In this document: one piece after another, positions 1 to 6,815 of the stretch
Layout of the letters: each line of letters opens with the position of its first letter
Position numbering within the stretch: position 1 is the stretch's first letter
Assembly (NCBI GenBank): GCA_046757205.1
Contig: JBHHXR010000119.1
Location: 1 to 10,420 of the forward strand
Origin: JBHHXR01 sp046757205
GTDB taxonomy: Bacteria > Pseudomonadota > Alphaproteobacteria > Rhodobacterales > Rhodobacteraceae
Length of the DNA: 10,420 nucleotides
Direction of reading: 5' to 3'
Notes under the pieces: model-generated
What the model saw: only the letters and a program-made list of their open reading frames with translations
Told to the model about the DNA's origin: nothing
Databases searched by the model: none
Program-made: the position numbers and the translations under genes

Positions 1-702
1 CGCAACACCCGCCGCCGCTGCTCGCTCCTGGTGGAACGCCACGACGCCGGCGCCGTGACCCGCGTTCTCGTCGACGCCAGCCCCGACCTCCGGGAGCAGC
101 TTCTCGACGCCGGCATCGGTCTGCTCGATGGCGTGATGTTCACCCACCCGCACGCCGACCACGTGCACGGGCTCGACGATCTGCGGATGATCGTGTTCAA
201 CCGCGGCTCGCGGCTGCCGGTCTGGGCCGACGGCCCGACATCGGACGCGCTGATCGGCCGCTTCGGCTACGCCTTCATCCAGCCCGCCGGCAGCCCCTAC
301 CCCCCCATCCTCGACCTCAAGCCGATCGGCGGCCCGGTGCGCGTTCCCGGGGCCGGCGGCGACATCCTGTTCGAGCCGTTCGAGGTCGTGCACGGCACCA
401 TAAACGCGCTCGGCTTCCGCATCGGCGGCCTCGCCTACCTGCCCGACGTGTCGGCCATCCCGGATACCGCCTGGCCCTTGCTTGAAGGCCTCGACACGCT
501 GGTCATCGACGCGCTGCGCTACACGCCGCACCCGACGCACACCCATCTTGAACAGACCCTGCAGTGGATCGCCCGCGCCGCGCCGCGCCGCGCGGTCATC
601 ACCAACATGCATATCGACCTCGACTACGCGACGCTCGACCGGGAAACGCCGGACACGGTGACGCCTGCCCATGACGGCATGATCATCGAGCTGGACGGCT
701 AG
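1..702 (+). CDS. MBL-fold metallo-hydrolase, 5'-truncated by the window edge
   Basis: This is a zinc-dependent hydrolase of the metallo-beta-lactamase fold, closest in look to the PhnP-like phosphodiesterase group. The reading frame is open from base 1 and ends with TAG at 700-702, so 233 residues are visible and the gene starts upstream. The metal-binding signature THPHADHVHGLDD is encoded from base 142. Further ligand candidates are the Asp of YLPDVSAIP, the region around HPTHTHLEQ, and the His of TNMHIDLDY near the C-terminus. The fragment opens with RNTRRRCSLLVE, which in this family follows the first strand and a Gly/Ser-rich loop, so roughly 30 residues are probably missing. A GTG at base 31 could be read as a start but would cut off conserved family sequence. 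The carrier gene begins 4 bases after the stop, suggesting co-transcription. The fold is secure; the substrate is not known. Confidence 0.9.
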   Translation, partial: RNTRRRCSLLVERHDAGAVTRVLVDASPDLREQLLDAGIGLLDGVMFTHPHADHVHGLDDLRMIVFNRGSRLPVWADGPTSDALIGRFGYAFIQPAGSPYPPILDLKPIGGPVRVPGAGGDILFEPFEVVHGTINALGFRIGGLAYLPDVSAIPDTAWPLLEGLDTLVIDALRYTPHPTHTHLEQTLQWIARAAPRRAVITNMHIDLDYATLDRETPDTVTPAHDGMIIELDG

Positions 703-706
703 GCGG

Positions 707-1642
707 GTGCTTGGCCTCCTGCAGATCGTCGCGCCGGTCTTTCTGATCGTCGGCGCGGGCTATGTCGCGACGCGCACCGGAGCGTTCAGGCACAGCGCGG
801 TCGACGGCCTGATTGCGTTCACCCAGAATTTCGCCATCCCCTGCCTGCTGTTCCGGGCCATCGCGCAACTCGATATCAGTCACGTGTTCAACCCTGGCCT
901 GCTGATTTCGTTTTACGCCGGGGCAACGATCTGCTTCGTTCTCGGCGTCATCGGGGCGCGGACGATCTTCCGCCGCCGGCCCGGCGAGGCGGTCGCGATC
1001 GGGTTCAGCGCGCTGTTTTCCAACACCGTGCTTCTGGGCCTGCCGATCATGGAGCGGGCCTACGGCGCCGGCGCCCTGCCCGGCAACTATGCCATCGTCG
1101 CCCTGCATGCGCCGTTCTGCTTCCTGCTCGGCATCTCGTTCATGGAATTCGCCCGCACCGATGGGCGAGGTTTGCTGGGGACCGTGCGCGGCGTGGTCGC
1201 CGCCATGTTCAGGAACGCGCTGATGATCGGCATCTTGCTGGGGTTCATCGCCAATATTGGCGACATCCGGTTGCCCGGCACCGTCAATGCCTCGATCGAC
1301 ATGATGATCCGGGCCGCGTTGCCGGCGGCGCTGTTCGGCCTCGGCGGCGTGCTGACGCGCTACCGCATCCGCGCCTCGCTGGGCGAGGCGGCGATGACTT
1401 CGACGCTGTCGCTGATGGTGCACCCGGCGATCGCGCTGTTGCTGGCGACGCAGGTGTTCGCCGTATCGCAGGACTTCGTTCGCTCCGCCGTGGTAACGGC
1501 CGCCATGGCGCCCGGCGTCAATGCCTTCGTCTTCGCCAGCATGTACGACCGCGCCAAGGGCATCGCCGCCACGACGGTGCTGCTCAGTACCGCGATTTCG
1601 ATACTGACGGTGACCTTCTGGCTAGGCGTGCTGGGCCGGTAG
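707..1642 (+). CDS. AEC (auxin efflux carrier) family transporter
   Basis: This is an inner-membrane carrier of the AEC/bile-acid-sodium-symporter superfamily, 311 residues, the normal length for bacterial members. Around ten hydrophobic segments run through the whole protein in two similar halves. Family hallmarks visible are the N-terminal IVAPVFLIVGAGYVATR, SNTVLLGLPIMERAYG near one third, and MAPGVNAFVFASMYDR near the C-terminus, with Pro/Asn/Gly breaks typical of the crossover helices. The start is GTG at 707, 4 bases after the hydrolase stop; the only purine-rich sequence is in the end of the upstream gene, so translational coupling is plausible. Bacterial AEC proteins often move carboxylates such as malate or malonate, but the substrate cannot be read here. 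Its stop lies 6 bases from the stop of the convergent permease gene. Confidence 0.9.
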   Translation: MLGLLQIVAPVFLIVGAGYVATRTGAFRHSAVDGLIAFTQNFAIPCLLFRAIAQLDISHVFNPGLLISFYAGATICFVLGVIGARTIFRRRPGEAVAIGFSALFSNTVLLGLPIMERAYGAGALPGNYAIVALHAPFCFLLGISFMEFARTDGRGLLGTVRGVVAAMFRNALMIGILLGFIANIGDIRLPGTVNASIDMMIRAALPAALFGLGGVLTRYRIRASLGEAAMTSTLSLMVHPAIALLLATQVFAVSQDFVRSAVVTAAMAPGVNAFVFASMYDRAKGIAATTVLLSTAISILTVTFWLGVLGR

Positions 1643-1658
1643 CCGGCGTCACGCCGGC
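1642..1658. terminator. Inverted repeat shared by two convergent gene ends
   Basis: GCCGGCGT (1642-1649) and ACGCCGGC (1651-1658) are perfect inverted repeats around a single C. As RNA this folds to a 6-bp GC stem with a 5-base loop on either strand. It covers the last base of the carrier's TAG and the whole TGA of the permease gene (1649-1651, read on the minus strand). Its position fits a bidirectional terminator, but there is no T tract on either side, so it may only be a weak pause or RNA-end structure. Confidence 0.35.
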
Positions 1659-2860
1659 GTCATGCCCCGCAGCCGTTCGGAACGCCTGCGCAACAGTTCC
1701 AGCACCGTCAGCAGGACCACCGAGAGCGTCACCAGGATCGTCGCCACCGCCAGGATGGTCGGGCTGATCTGCTCGCGCAGGCCGGTGAACATCTGCCAGG
1801 GCAGCGTTTTCTGGCTGGCGGAACCGACGAAAAGCACCACCACCACCTCGTCGAACGAGGTGATGAAAGCGAACAGGGCGCCGGAGATCACGCCTGGCAG
1901 AATAAGCGGCATCTGCACCTTGAAGAAGGTGCGCACCGGATCGGCCCCCATATTCGCCGCAGCGCGGGTCAGAGACCGGTCAAAGCCCACCAGCGTGGCC
2001 GTCACCGTGATGATGACAAAGGGAACGCCGAGCACGGCGTGAGACAGTATGACCTTGACGTAACCCAGGAATTTCTTGTCCAGATTGAGCGTTTCCTCGA
2101 GCCAGCTGCCGACGTCGGAGTAGAAGAAGAACATGCCGGTGGCCGAGATGATCAGCGGCACGATCATCGGTGAAATCAGCATCGCCATGATCGCCCGGCG
2201 GTAGGGCACATGGCTCTGGCTGAGCCCGATGGCCGCCAGCGTACCCAACGAGACCGATATTATCGTCGCCAGGGGCGCGATGATCAGCGAGTTCTTGAGC
2301 GACCTCTGCCAATCGTTGTTGCTCCAGAAATCGCGGTAATGTTTCAGCGAATACCCGTCGGGATCAAACCGCAGCATTTCCGGCGTGAAGGTAAAGAAAT
2401 CCTCGGCGTTGAACGACAGCGGCAGCACCACGAGGATCGGTGTGATCAGAAAGAAGAACACCGCACCGCAAATCACCAGGAAAGTGTAGTGCCACAACAC
2501 CTGGCCGCTGGTCATATAGGGTTGCATGCTGGCCCGGTAACGCCCTTCATACAGCCAGTAGATGAACCAACCGAAGAACCAGCCGAGAACCGCCCCGACG
2601 ACCAGCAGCGGAATGCCACCCAGAACAAAACCGCCGACGGCCAGGCCCAGAATGGATATCCACCGTCCCGCCTTTTCGTTTTTCAGGAAGGTGATGAATA
2701 CGTAAGCCATGGCCGCGGTCAGGGCCGCGCCTATCACCACGCCCAGCAACCCCGAACCGTTGGCCGACCCGATCAGCAGCCCGAAGAAGCCGCCGGCCGC
2801 CGCGACCACGGGCACGACCAGCGAAAGAGGCTTTCTTGAGATCGGTGTGAGTACCGCCAT
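1649..2860 (-). CDS. ABC transporter permease, PotC-like, with N-terminal membrane extension
   Basis: This is the second inner-membrane permease of the polyamine-type ABC importer, pairing with the permease encoded just upstream. It has 403 residues, whereas PotC-type permeases are usually near 265. The canonical part starts around residue 123 with the first transporter helix (HYTFLVICGAVFFFLITPIL). The EAA loop that docks onto the ATPase is at about 300-322 (AAANMGADPVRTFFKVQMPL), followed by SFDEVVVVLFVG. Residues 1-120 are extra: Gly-rich hydrophobic segments, probably three or four membrane passes, ending in FIYWLYEGRYR. ATG at 2860 follows the previous stop by 4 bases, with a run of six G eight bases upstream as ribosome binding site inside the end of the preceding gene. 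It is the last gene of the operon. The role is secure; the substrate is inferred. Confidence 0.92.
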   Translation of the reverse strand: MAVLTPISRKPLSLVVPVVAAAGGFFGLLIGSANGSGLLGVVIGAALTAAMAYVFITFLKNEKAGRWISILGLAVGGFVLGGIPLLVVGAVLGWFFGWFIYWLYEGRYRASMQPYMTSGQVLWHYTFLVICGAVFFFLITPILVVLPLSFNAEDFFTFTPEMLRFDPDGYSLKHYRDFWSNNDWQRSLKNSLIIAPLATIISVSLGTLAAIGLSQSHVPYRRAIMAMLISPMIVPLIISATGMFFFYSDVGSWLEETLNLDKKFLGYVKVILSHAVLGVPFVIITVTATLVGFDRSLTRAAANMGADPVRTFFKVQMPLILPGVISGALFAFITSFDEVVVVLFVGSASQKTLPWQMFTGLREQISPTILAVATILVTLSVVLLTVLELLRRRSERLRGMTPA

Positions 2861-2864
2861 CGCG

Positions 2865-4139
2865 TCAGCCCCCCAGTTTCACGTTGTCTATGCCCACGAT
2901 CTGGTCATAGGCCCAGTAGAGGATCAGAACCACCACCAGCAGCACGGTGCCCAGCGCAGCGGCAAGACCCCAGTTGAGAGAGCTCGAGATGTGATAGGCG
3001 ATCCGGTTCGAGATGAAGACGCCCTTGGTGCCGCCGACGATCTCGGGCGTGATGTAGTAGCCGATGGACAGGATGAACACCAGAATCGAACCGGCGCCGA
3101 TACCGGGAACCGTTTGCGGGAAGTAGACGCGCCAGAAAGCCGTCCAGTTGGTCGCACCCAGCGATTTCGCCGCCCGCAGAAAACTCGGCGGTATCGTCTG
3201 CATCACCGAATACATCGGCAGGATCATGAATGGCAGCAAGATATGGGTCATGGCGACGATGGTGCCGAACTGGTTGTTGATCATCACCAGCCGGCTGTCG
3301 TCGGCCACCAGGCCCAGCACCACCAGCACGTCGTTGATCACGCCCTGTTGCTGCAGCATCACCTTCCACGCCGACGTTCGCACCAGCAGCGACGTCCAGA
3401 ACGGCAGAAGCACCAGGATCATCAGCAGATTGGCCTGTCGCATGGGCAGGTTCGCAAGCAGCCAGGAAACCGGATAACCCAGCAGAATACAACTGCCGGT
3501 AATCACCAGCGACATGATCAGCGTGCGGATAAAGAGCTTGACCAGGATGCGCTTGTTTTCGGGCTGCACCTGCACCCCTTCCGCCGTCCTCTGCATGTCG
3601 ATGGCGTTCAGGAAATACCCGTCTGTAAGGGACGAAGAGTAGGTCTTGATCGTTTTCCAGGTCTCTAGGTCGCCCCAGCCCTTGTGAAGGCCGATGAACT
3701 TTTCCTTGAAAGGGGCATCCTTTTCGATATCCCACTTCTTGATCTTGCGGCCGGACTTGCGGAACATCGAGGCGATGCCGGTGCGCTCGTAGTTCAGCCG
3801 GGTGCCCAGCTTGGTGTGTTTCTTTTCCTTGACGGCGACGATCAGGTCGGCGGCCAAGGCGGCATATACCGGTTCGCCCGGCAATTCGCCGGAACTCGCA
3901 TCCCAGGTTTCCAGGGCCACGACGGTCTGCGGCAGCGTGTCGGTCACGATGCTGTTTTCGACCGACCGGAACAGCATCTTGCCGATCGGGTATATGAACG
4001 AGATGAGGACAAAGATCAGAAGCGGCGCGATCAGCAGTAACGCGCGAAGCTTTTGCCGTCTCAGCGCCCGGGCAAGACTGCGTTTCAGCGGCGTGCCATC
4101 CGCGGCCAGGACCGGTCCGGAAACTGTTGTGTCGCTCAT
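2865..4139 (-). CDS. ABC transporter permease, PotB-like, with large periplasmic insertion
   Basis: This is the first inner-membrane permease of the importer, 424 residues against roughly 285 for enteric PotB. A cytoplasmic N-terminus (1-30, basic) leads into helix 1 at about 31-56. A hydrophilic, Lys-rich stretch of about 140 residues (57-198) then precedes helix 2 at about 200-223. By topology the insertion lies on the periplasmic side, facing the binding protein. The rest is ordinary: NLLMILVLLPFWTSLLVRT, then the EAA loop at about 323-345 (AAKSLGATNWTAFWRVYFPQ) and YYITPEIVGGTKG. ATG at 4139 has AGGG five to six bases upstream. A 91-base gap with a hairpin separates it from the binding-protein gene, while the next permease gene follows after 4 bases. 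I recall long versions of this permease in alphaproteobacteria, so the insertion is probably a subfamily trait rather than an accident. Confidence 0.92.
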   Translation of the reverse strand: MSDTTVSGPVLAADGTPLKRSLARALRRQKLRALLLIAPLLIFVLISFIYPIGKMLFRSVENSIVTDTLPQTVVALETWDASSGELPGEPVYAALAADLIVAVKEKKHTKLGTRLNYERTGIASMFRKSGRKIKKWDIEKDAPFKEKFIGLHKGWGDLETWKTIKTYSSSLTDGYFLNAIDMQRTAEGVQVQPENKRILVKLFIRTLIMSLVITGSCILLGYPVSWLLANLPMRQANLLMILVLLPFWTSLLVRTSAWKVMLQQQGVINDVLVVLGLVADDSRLVMINNQFGTIVAMTHILLPFMILPMYSVMQTIPPSFLRAAKSLGATNWTAFWRVYFPQTVPGIGAGSILVFILSIGYYITPEIVGGTKGVFISNRIAYHISSSLNWGLAAALGTVLLVVVLILYWAYDQIVGIDNVKLGG

Positions 4140-4179
4140 GGCGCCCTCGTCGGCGTAGTGGCTATCGGTAAAGACTCAA

Positions 4180-4216
4180 AAGCAAAAAGGGGAAGAGGCC
4201 ACGCATGGCCTCTTCC
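4180..4216 (-). terminator. Strong intra-operon hairpin with T tract after the binding-protein gene
   Basis: GGAAGAGGCCA (4191-4201) and TGGCCTCTTCC (4206-4216) form a perfect 11-bp stem with a 4-base loop. On the minus strand, the sense strand of the operon, the stem is followed by CCCTTTTTGCTTTTG. It starts 15 bases past the TAA of the binding-protein gene and lies before the permease start at 4139. This has the form of an intrinsic terminator, most likely partial, since two operon genes lie beyond it. Such hairpins in ABC operons commonly also protect the upstream mRNA 3' end and raise binding protein relative to permeases. Confidence 0.75.
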
Positions 4217-4230
4217 GCCGTCAGACAGGA

Positions 4231-5325
4231 TTATTTCGCCAGCCACGCCTGGAACTTGGCGTCGATGTCGTCGCGATAGTCCGCCCAGAACTCGTAGTTG
4301 TAGAGGAACGTGTTCTTGGCGTTTTCCGGATCCGTCGGCATGTGCGGTGCCATGTCGATCCCCAGTTCGGCATGCTTGCCGACCAGCGGGGCCGAGGACT
4401 TGCGCGCCGGACCATACGAGATGAACTTGGCCTGATCCGCCAGACGCTGTGTGTCGGTGGCGAAGTAGACATAATCCAGCGCCCGCTTCTTGCGCTCTTC
4501 CGACAGCCCGGTCGGAATGATCCAGCCGTCGAGGTCGAACACCTGCGCGTCCCACAGCATGCCAACAGGCTGATTCTGCTCCTCGATCACCGAGAACAGG
4601 CGGCCGTTATAGGTCGAACCCATGACGATCTCGCCATCGGCCAGAAGCTGTGGCGTGTCGGCGCCGGCCGACCACCAGATCACGCTGTCCTTGATGGTGT
4701 CGAGCTTTGCCAGCGCCCGGTCCTGACCTTCGGGCGTCGCCAGAACTTCATAGACCTGGTCTTTTGGCACACCGTCGCACAGCAGCGCCCACTCGACGTT
4801 GTTGATCGGCCGTTTCTCAAGCGAACGCTTTCCCGGATATTTTTCGAGGTCGAATACGTCGCAGATCGAGCTGGGCGGCGTATCTCCGACCATGTCGGTG
4901 CGGTATCCGAAGGTCGTCGAATAGACAATCTGCGGGATGAAGCAGTCGGAAACCAGCAGGTCGCCGAAATCCTCCGAGGCAGGCGTGCCATCGGGCGCCG
5001 GCGCAAGCTGCGTGTCGGCGTCGATTTCCATCGCCAGGCCCTCGTCGCAGAGGCGCATGGCGTCTGCCGCCACGACATCGACGACGTCCCAGGTCACGTT
5101 GCCCGCCTCGTGCATCGCGCGCAGCTTGGCAACCGCTTCCGCGGAGCTTTCATCGTTGATGATAGTCACGCCGGGGTTATTGGCCATGTAGGGCTCGTGA
5201 TAGGCCTTGAGCTGGGACTTCGAATAGGCCCCGCCCCAGGAAACGATGGTCATCTCCTCGGCCATCGCCGAGCTGGCGGCAATGGCCGCTACGCCCGCTC
5301 CGATCAGCAAATGTTTGAGTTTCAT
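4231..5325 (-). CDS. Periplasmic polyamine-type solute-binding protein (PotD/PotF-like)
   Basis: This is the substrate-capturing component of the importer, exported to the periplasm. The product is 364 residues from ATG at 5325, chosen because GGGAG stands 9 bases upstream and because MKLKHLLIG begins a typical Sec signal peptide (residues 1 to about 22, cleavage likely after SSAMA). An upstream in-frame ATG at 5370 would put 15 polar residues in front of the signal and is rejected. The mature protein opens with EEMTIVSWGGAYSKSQLKAY, the usual first strand of family-1-type polyamine binding proteins. Later stretches WDVVDV, YSTTFGYRTDM, WWSAGADTPQLLADGEIVMG and DGWIIPTGLS match the two-lobed fold. 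Four mature Cys residues might form disulfides. Related proteins bind putrescine, spermidine, opines or other small organic solutes, so the ligand is open. Confidence 0.93.
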   Translation of the reverse strand: MKLKHLLIGAGVAAIAASSAMAEEMTIVSWGGAYSKSQLKAYHEPYMANNPGVTIINDESSAEAVAKLRAMHEAGNVTWDVVDVVAADAMRLCDEGLAMEIDADTQLAPAPDGTPASEDFGDLLVSDCFIPQIVYSTTFGYRTDMVGDTPPSSICDVFDLEKYPGKRSLEKRPINNVEWALLCDGVPKDQVYEVLATPEGQDRALAKLDTIKDSVIWWSAGADTPQLLADGEIVMGSTYNGRLFSVIEEQNQPVGMLWDAQVFDLDGWIIPTGLSEERKKRALDYVYFATDTQRLADQAKFISYGPARKSSAPLVGKHAELGIDMAPHMPTDPENAKNTFLYNYEFWADYRDDIDAKFQAWLAK

Positions 5326-5349
5326 AAGATATTTCTCCCGTTGTTTTGT

Positions 5350-5365
5350 CCGTAGTTTTCTACGG
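5350..5365 (-). promoter_or_regulatory. Intergenic stem-loop before the binding-protein gene
   Basis: On the minus strand CCGTAG and CTACGG form a perfect 6-bp stem with an AAAA loop, ending 24 bases before the ATG at 5325 and just ahead of the GGGAG ribosome binding site. A competing pairing exists: GTCCG (minus strand, 5377-5373) can pair with CGGAC (5352-5348), which uses the right arm of the first stem. The 75-base gap between the ATPase stop and the binding-protein start therefore holds a small structured leader that could be an RNA-processing site or translation control. No known riboswitch is recognised. Confidence 0.4.
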
Positions 5366-5400
5366 TGCATGTCGGACGTTTCGCACCGGTCCCCGCCGCG

Positions 5401-6492
5401 TTAGCTCGCATCGAGCGCGCGGCAATCCTCGATATTCCAGCTTACCGGCGTCACCTCGCCGACCTTCAGATGCTTGTGTCCGGCGGCGTTCGGCACCTTG
5501 ACGACGAACTCGTCGTAGACGCCGACCTTCATCCGGCAGCGGATGTGATCGCCGAGATAGATCAGTTCCTTGACCTCGGCCTCGGTCACGTTCGGCCCCA
5601 CCTGGTCCAGCGAAATGCGCTCCGGCCGGATCGACAGCGTGGTGCGCTCGCCGACGCCGCCGCAGTTGACCTTCAGCGCCGTGCCGGTGATGCCGCCGTC
5701 GATCTCCACCTCGACGTTGTCGCCGTCCACCGCCTTCACGGTCGCGCCCAGCCGGTTGTTCTCGCCGATGAACTGCGCCACGAAGGCGTTCTCCGGCCGC
5801 TCGTAGAGATCGTCGGGCGTCGCCAACTGCTGGATCACCCCATCGTCGAACACCGCGATGCGATCCGACATGGTCAGCGCTTCCGACTGGTCGTGCGTCA
5901 CATACACCACCGTGATGCCAAGCCTGTCGTGCAAATGCTTGATCTCGAACTGCATGTGCTCGCGCAACTGCTTGTCGAGCGCGCCCAGCGGCTCGTCCAT
6001 CAGCACCAGCTTCGGCTCGAAAACAAGCGCGCGCGCCAGCGCGATGCGCTGCTGCTGACCGCCGGAAAGCTGCGCCGGGCGGCGGCCCGCGAAATCGGCC
6101 ATCTGCACCATGTCGAGGCCGCGCATCACGGTCTCCTCGCGCTCCGCCTTGCCCATGCCGCGGACTTCCAGCGGAAACGCCAGGTTCTCGCCCACGGTCA
6201 TGTGCGGAAACAGCGCGTAGTTCTGGAACACCATGCCGATGCCGCGCTTGTGCGGCGGGATGTTGTTGATCGGCTGGCCATCGAGCAGAATATCACCGTG
6301 GGTGGCGGTCTCGAACCCGGCCAGCATCATCAGGCAGGTGGTCTTGCCGGAGCCGGACGGCCCCAGCATCGTGAGGAATTCGCCCTGACCGATGTAAAGG
6401 TTGAGGTCCTTTACGACCAGGGTTTCGCCATCGTAGCTTTTCTGAACACGGTCGAACGCAACGTATGCGTCCTGCGGATTTTGATCCAGCAC
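5401..6492 (-). CDS. ABC transporter ATP-binding protein, PotA-like
   Basis: This is the cytoplasmic ATPase that powers the importer encoded downstream. From GTG at 6492 it has 363 residues. Walker A GPSGSGKT is at about 44-51, the Q-loop in VFQNYALFPHMTV at about 88, signature LSGGQQQR at 142-149, Walker B LVLMDEP at 162-168 and the switch His in VTHDQ at about 200. A C-terminal TOBE-type domain follows from about residue 270 (LSIRPERISL, LIYLGDHIRCRM). The start is ambiguous. TTG at 6558 gives 22 more residues (385 in all) but its purine run abuts the codon. GTG at 6492 has GGAG eight bases upstream, fits homologues that begin shortly before AYVAFDRVQKSY, and is compatible with the promoter proposed at 6558-6586. 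First gene of the four-gene operon. Confidence 0.92.
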   Translation of the reverse strand: MLDQNPQDAYVAFDRVQKSYDGETLVVKDLNLYIGQGEFLTMLGPSGSGKTTCLMMLAGFETATHGDILLDGQPINNIPPHKRGIGMVFQNYALFPHMTVGENLAFPLEVRGMGKAEREETVMRGLDMVQMADFAGRRPAQLSGGQQQRIALARALVFEPKLVLMDEPLGALDKQLREHMQFEIKHLHDRLGITVVYVTHDQSEALTMSDRIAVFDDGVIQQLATPDDLYERPENAFVAQFIGENNRLGATVKAVDGDNVEVEIDGGITGTALKVNCGGVGERTTLSIRPERISLDQVGPNVTEAEVKELIYLGDHIRCRMKVGVYDEFVVKVPNAAGHKHLKVGEVTPVSWNIEDCRALDAS

Positions 6493-6557
6493 GTAAGGTT
6501 CTCCATCACCCTGTTGTCCTGCGGCGTTCTTGTCAGCCGCTTGCCCGAAGCTTAGCA

Positions 6558-6586
6558 ATTCCTCGGTGCCGATTGCAATCAGTCAA
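6558..6586 (-). promoter_or_regulatory. Candidate sigma-70 promoter with operator-like palindrome in the spacer
   Basis: Reading the minus strand, TTGACT (6586-6581) matches five of six -35 positions. A 17-base spacer follows, then AGGAAT (6563-6558), a weak -10 with three of six matches. The first ten spacer bases (6580-6571) are GATTGCAATC, a perfect palindrome. A repressor dimer bound between the two boxes would block polymerase, so this would suit a solute-responsive regulator of the importer. Transcription would begin near 6550, leaving a leader of about 55 bases before GTG 6492. The weak -10 keeps confidence low. Confidence 0.35.
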
Positions 6587-6644
6587 TTTTCCCCGTCGCT
6601 CAGCCCGACAAATGCGGATGTTCGAGCCCCAAAAACGGCACTTT

Positions 6645-6659
6645 CCGCAAAATTTGCGG
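6645..6659. promoter_or_regulatory. 15-base palindrome, possible regulator site
   Basis: CCGCAAA (6645-6651) and TTTGCGG (6653-6659) are perfect inverted repeats around a single A, between two divergent genes. It lies about 60 bases upstream of the proposed -35 of the operon and about 157 bases upstream of the plus-strand gene. Related half-sites (TGCGG preceded by AT-rich bases) occur near 6611 and 6733. No known regulator is recognised. Confidence 0.35.
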
Positions 6660-6815
6660 CATCAGGCGATTCGTATCGCGGCCGCGGACCCACGCCGCGC
6701 CCGCGGGATTGACGGCGATCGATGTTCCCGGATTGCGGGTTTTCTGTTATCATCGTTTCGCACGCGGTATTTGAGGATTTCGGGCCGGATGCCGGTTCGT
6801 TTCCGCGGGGGTGAC

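Larger units (their letters stand above)
6493..6815. other. Divergent intergenic/leader region between operon and VPLPA-CTERM gene
   Basis: No gene is supported here. On the minus strand it holds a candidate promoter with an embedded palindrome (6558-6586) and a second palindrome (6645-6659). AT-rich stretches near 6585-6600 and 6640-6656 stand out from the GC-rich surroundings. On the plus strand I found no convincing sigma-70 pair for the gene at 6816; only TATCAT near 6750 resembles a -10 box, without a matching -35. An open plus-strand frame runs through the region into the 6816 gene, but it overlaps the ATPase gene antiparallel and lacks coding character. Confidence 0.6.

Noticed and set aside
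5365..6555. Long plus-strand open frame opposite the ATPase gene
   Set aside because: It is an antisense shadow: the minus strand encodes all ABC ATPase motifs in order, while the plus product is His/Arg/Leu-rich with no domain logic.
6465..6815. 117-codon upstream extension of the VPLPA-CTERM gene
   Set aside because: It would overlap the ATPase gene, place basic residues before a clear signal peptide, and ignore the G-rich ribosome binding site before ATG 6816.
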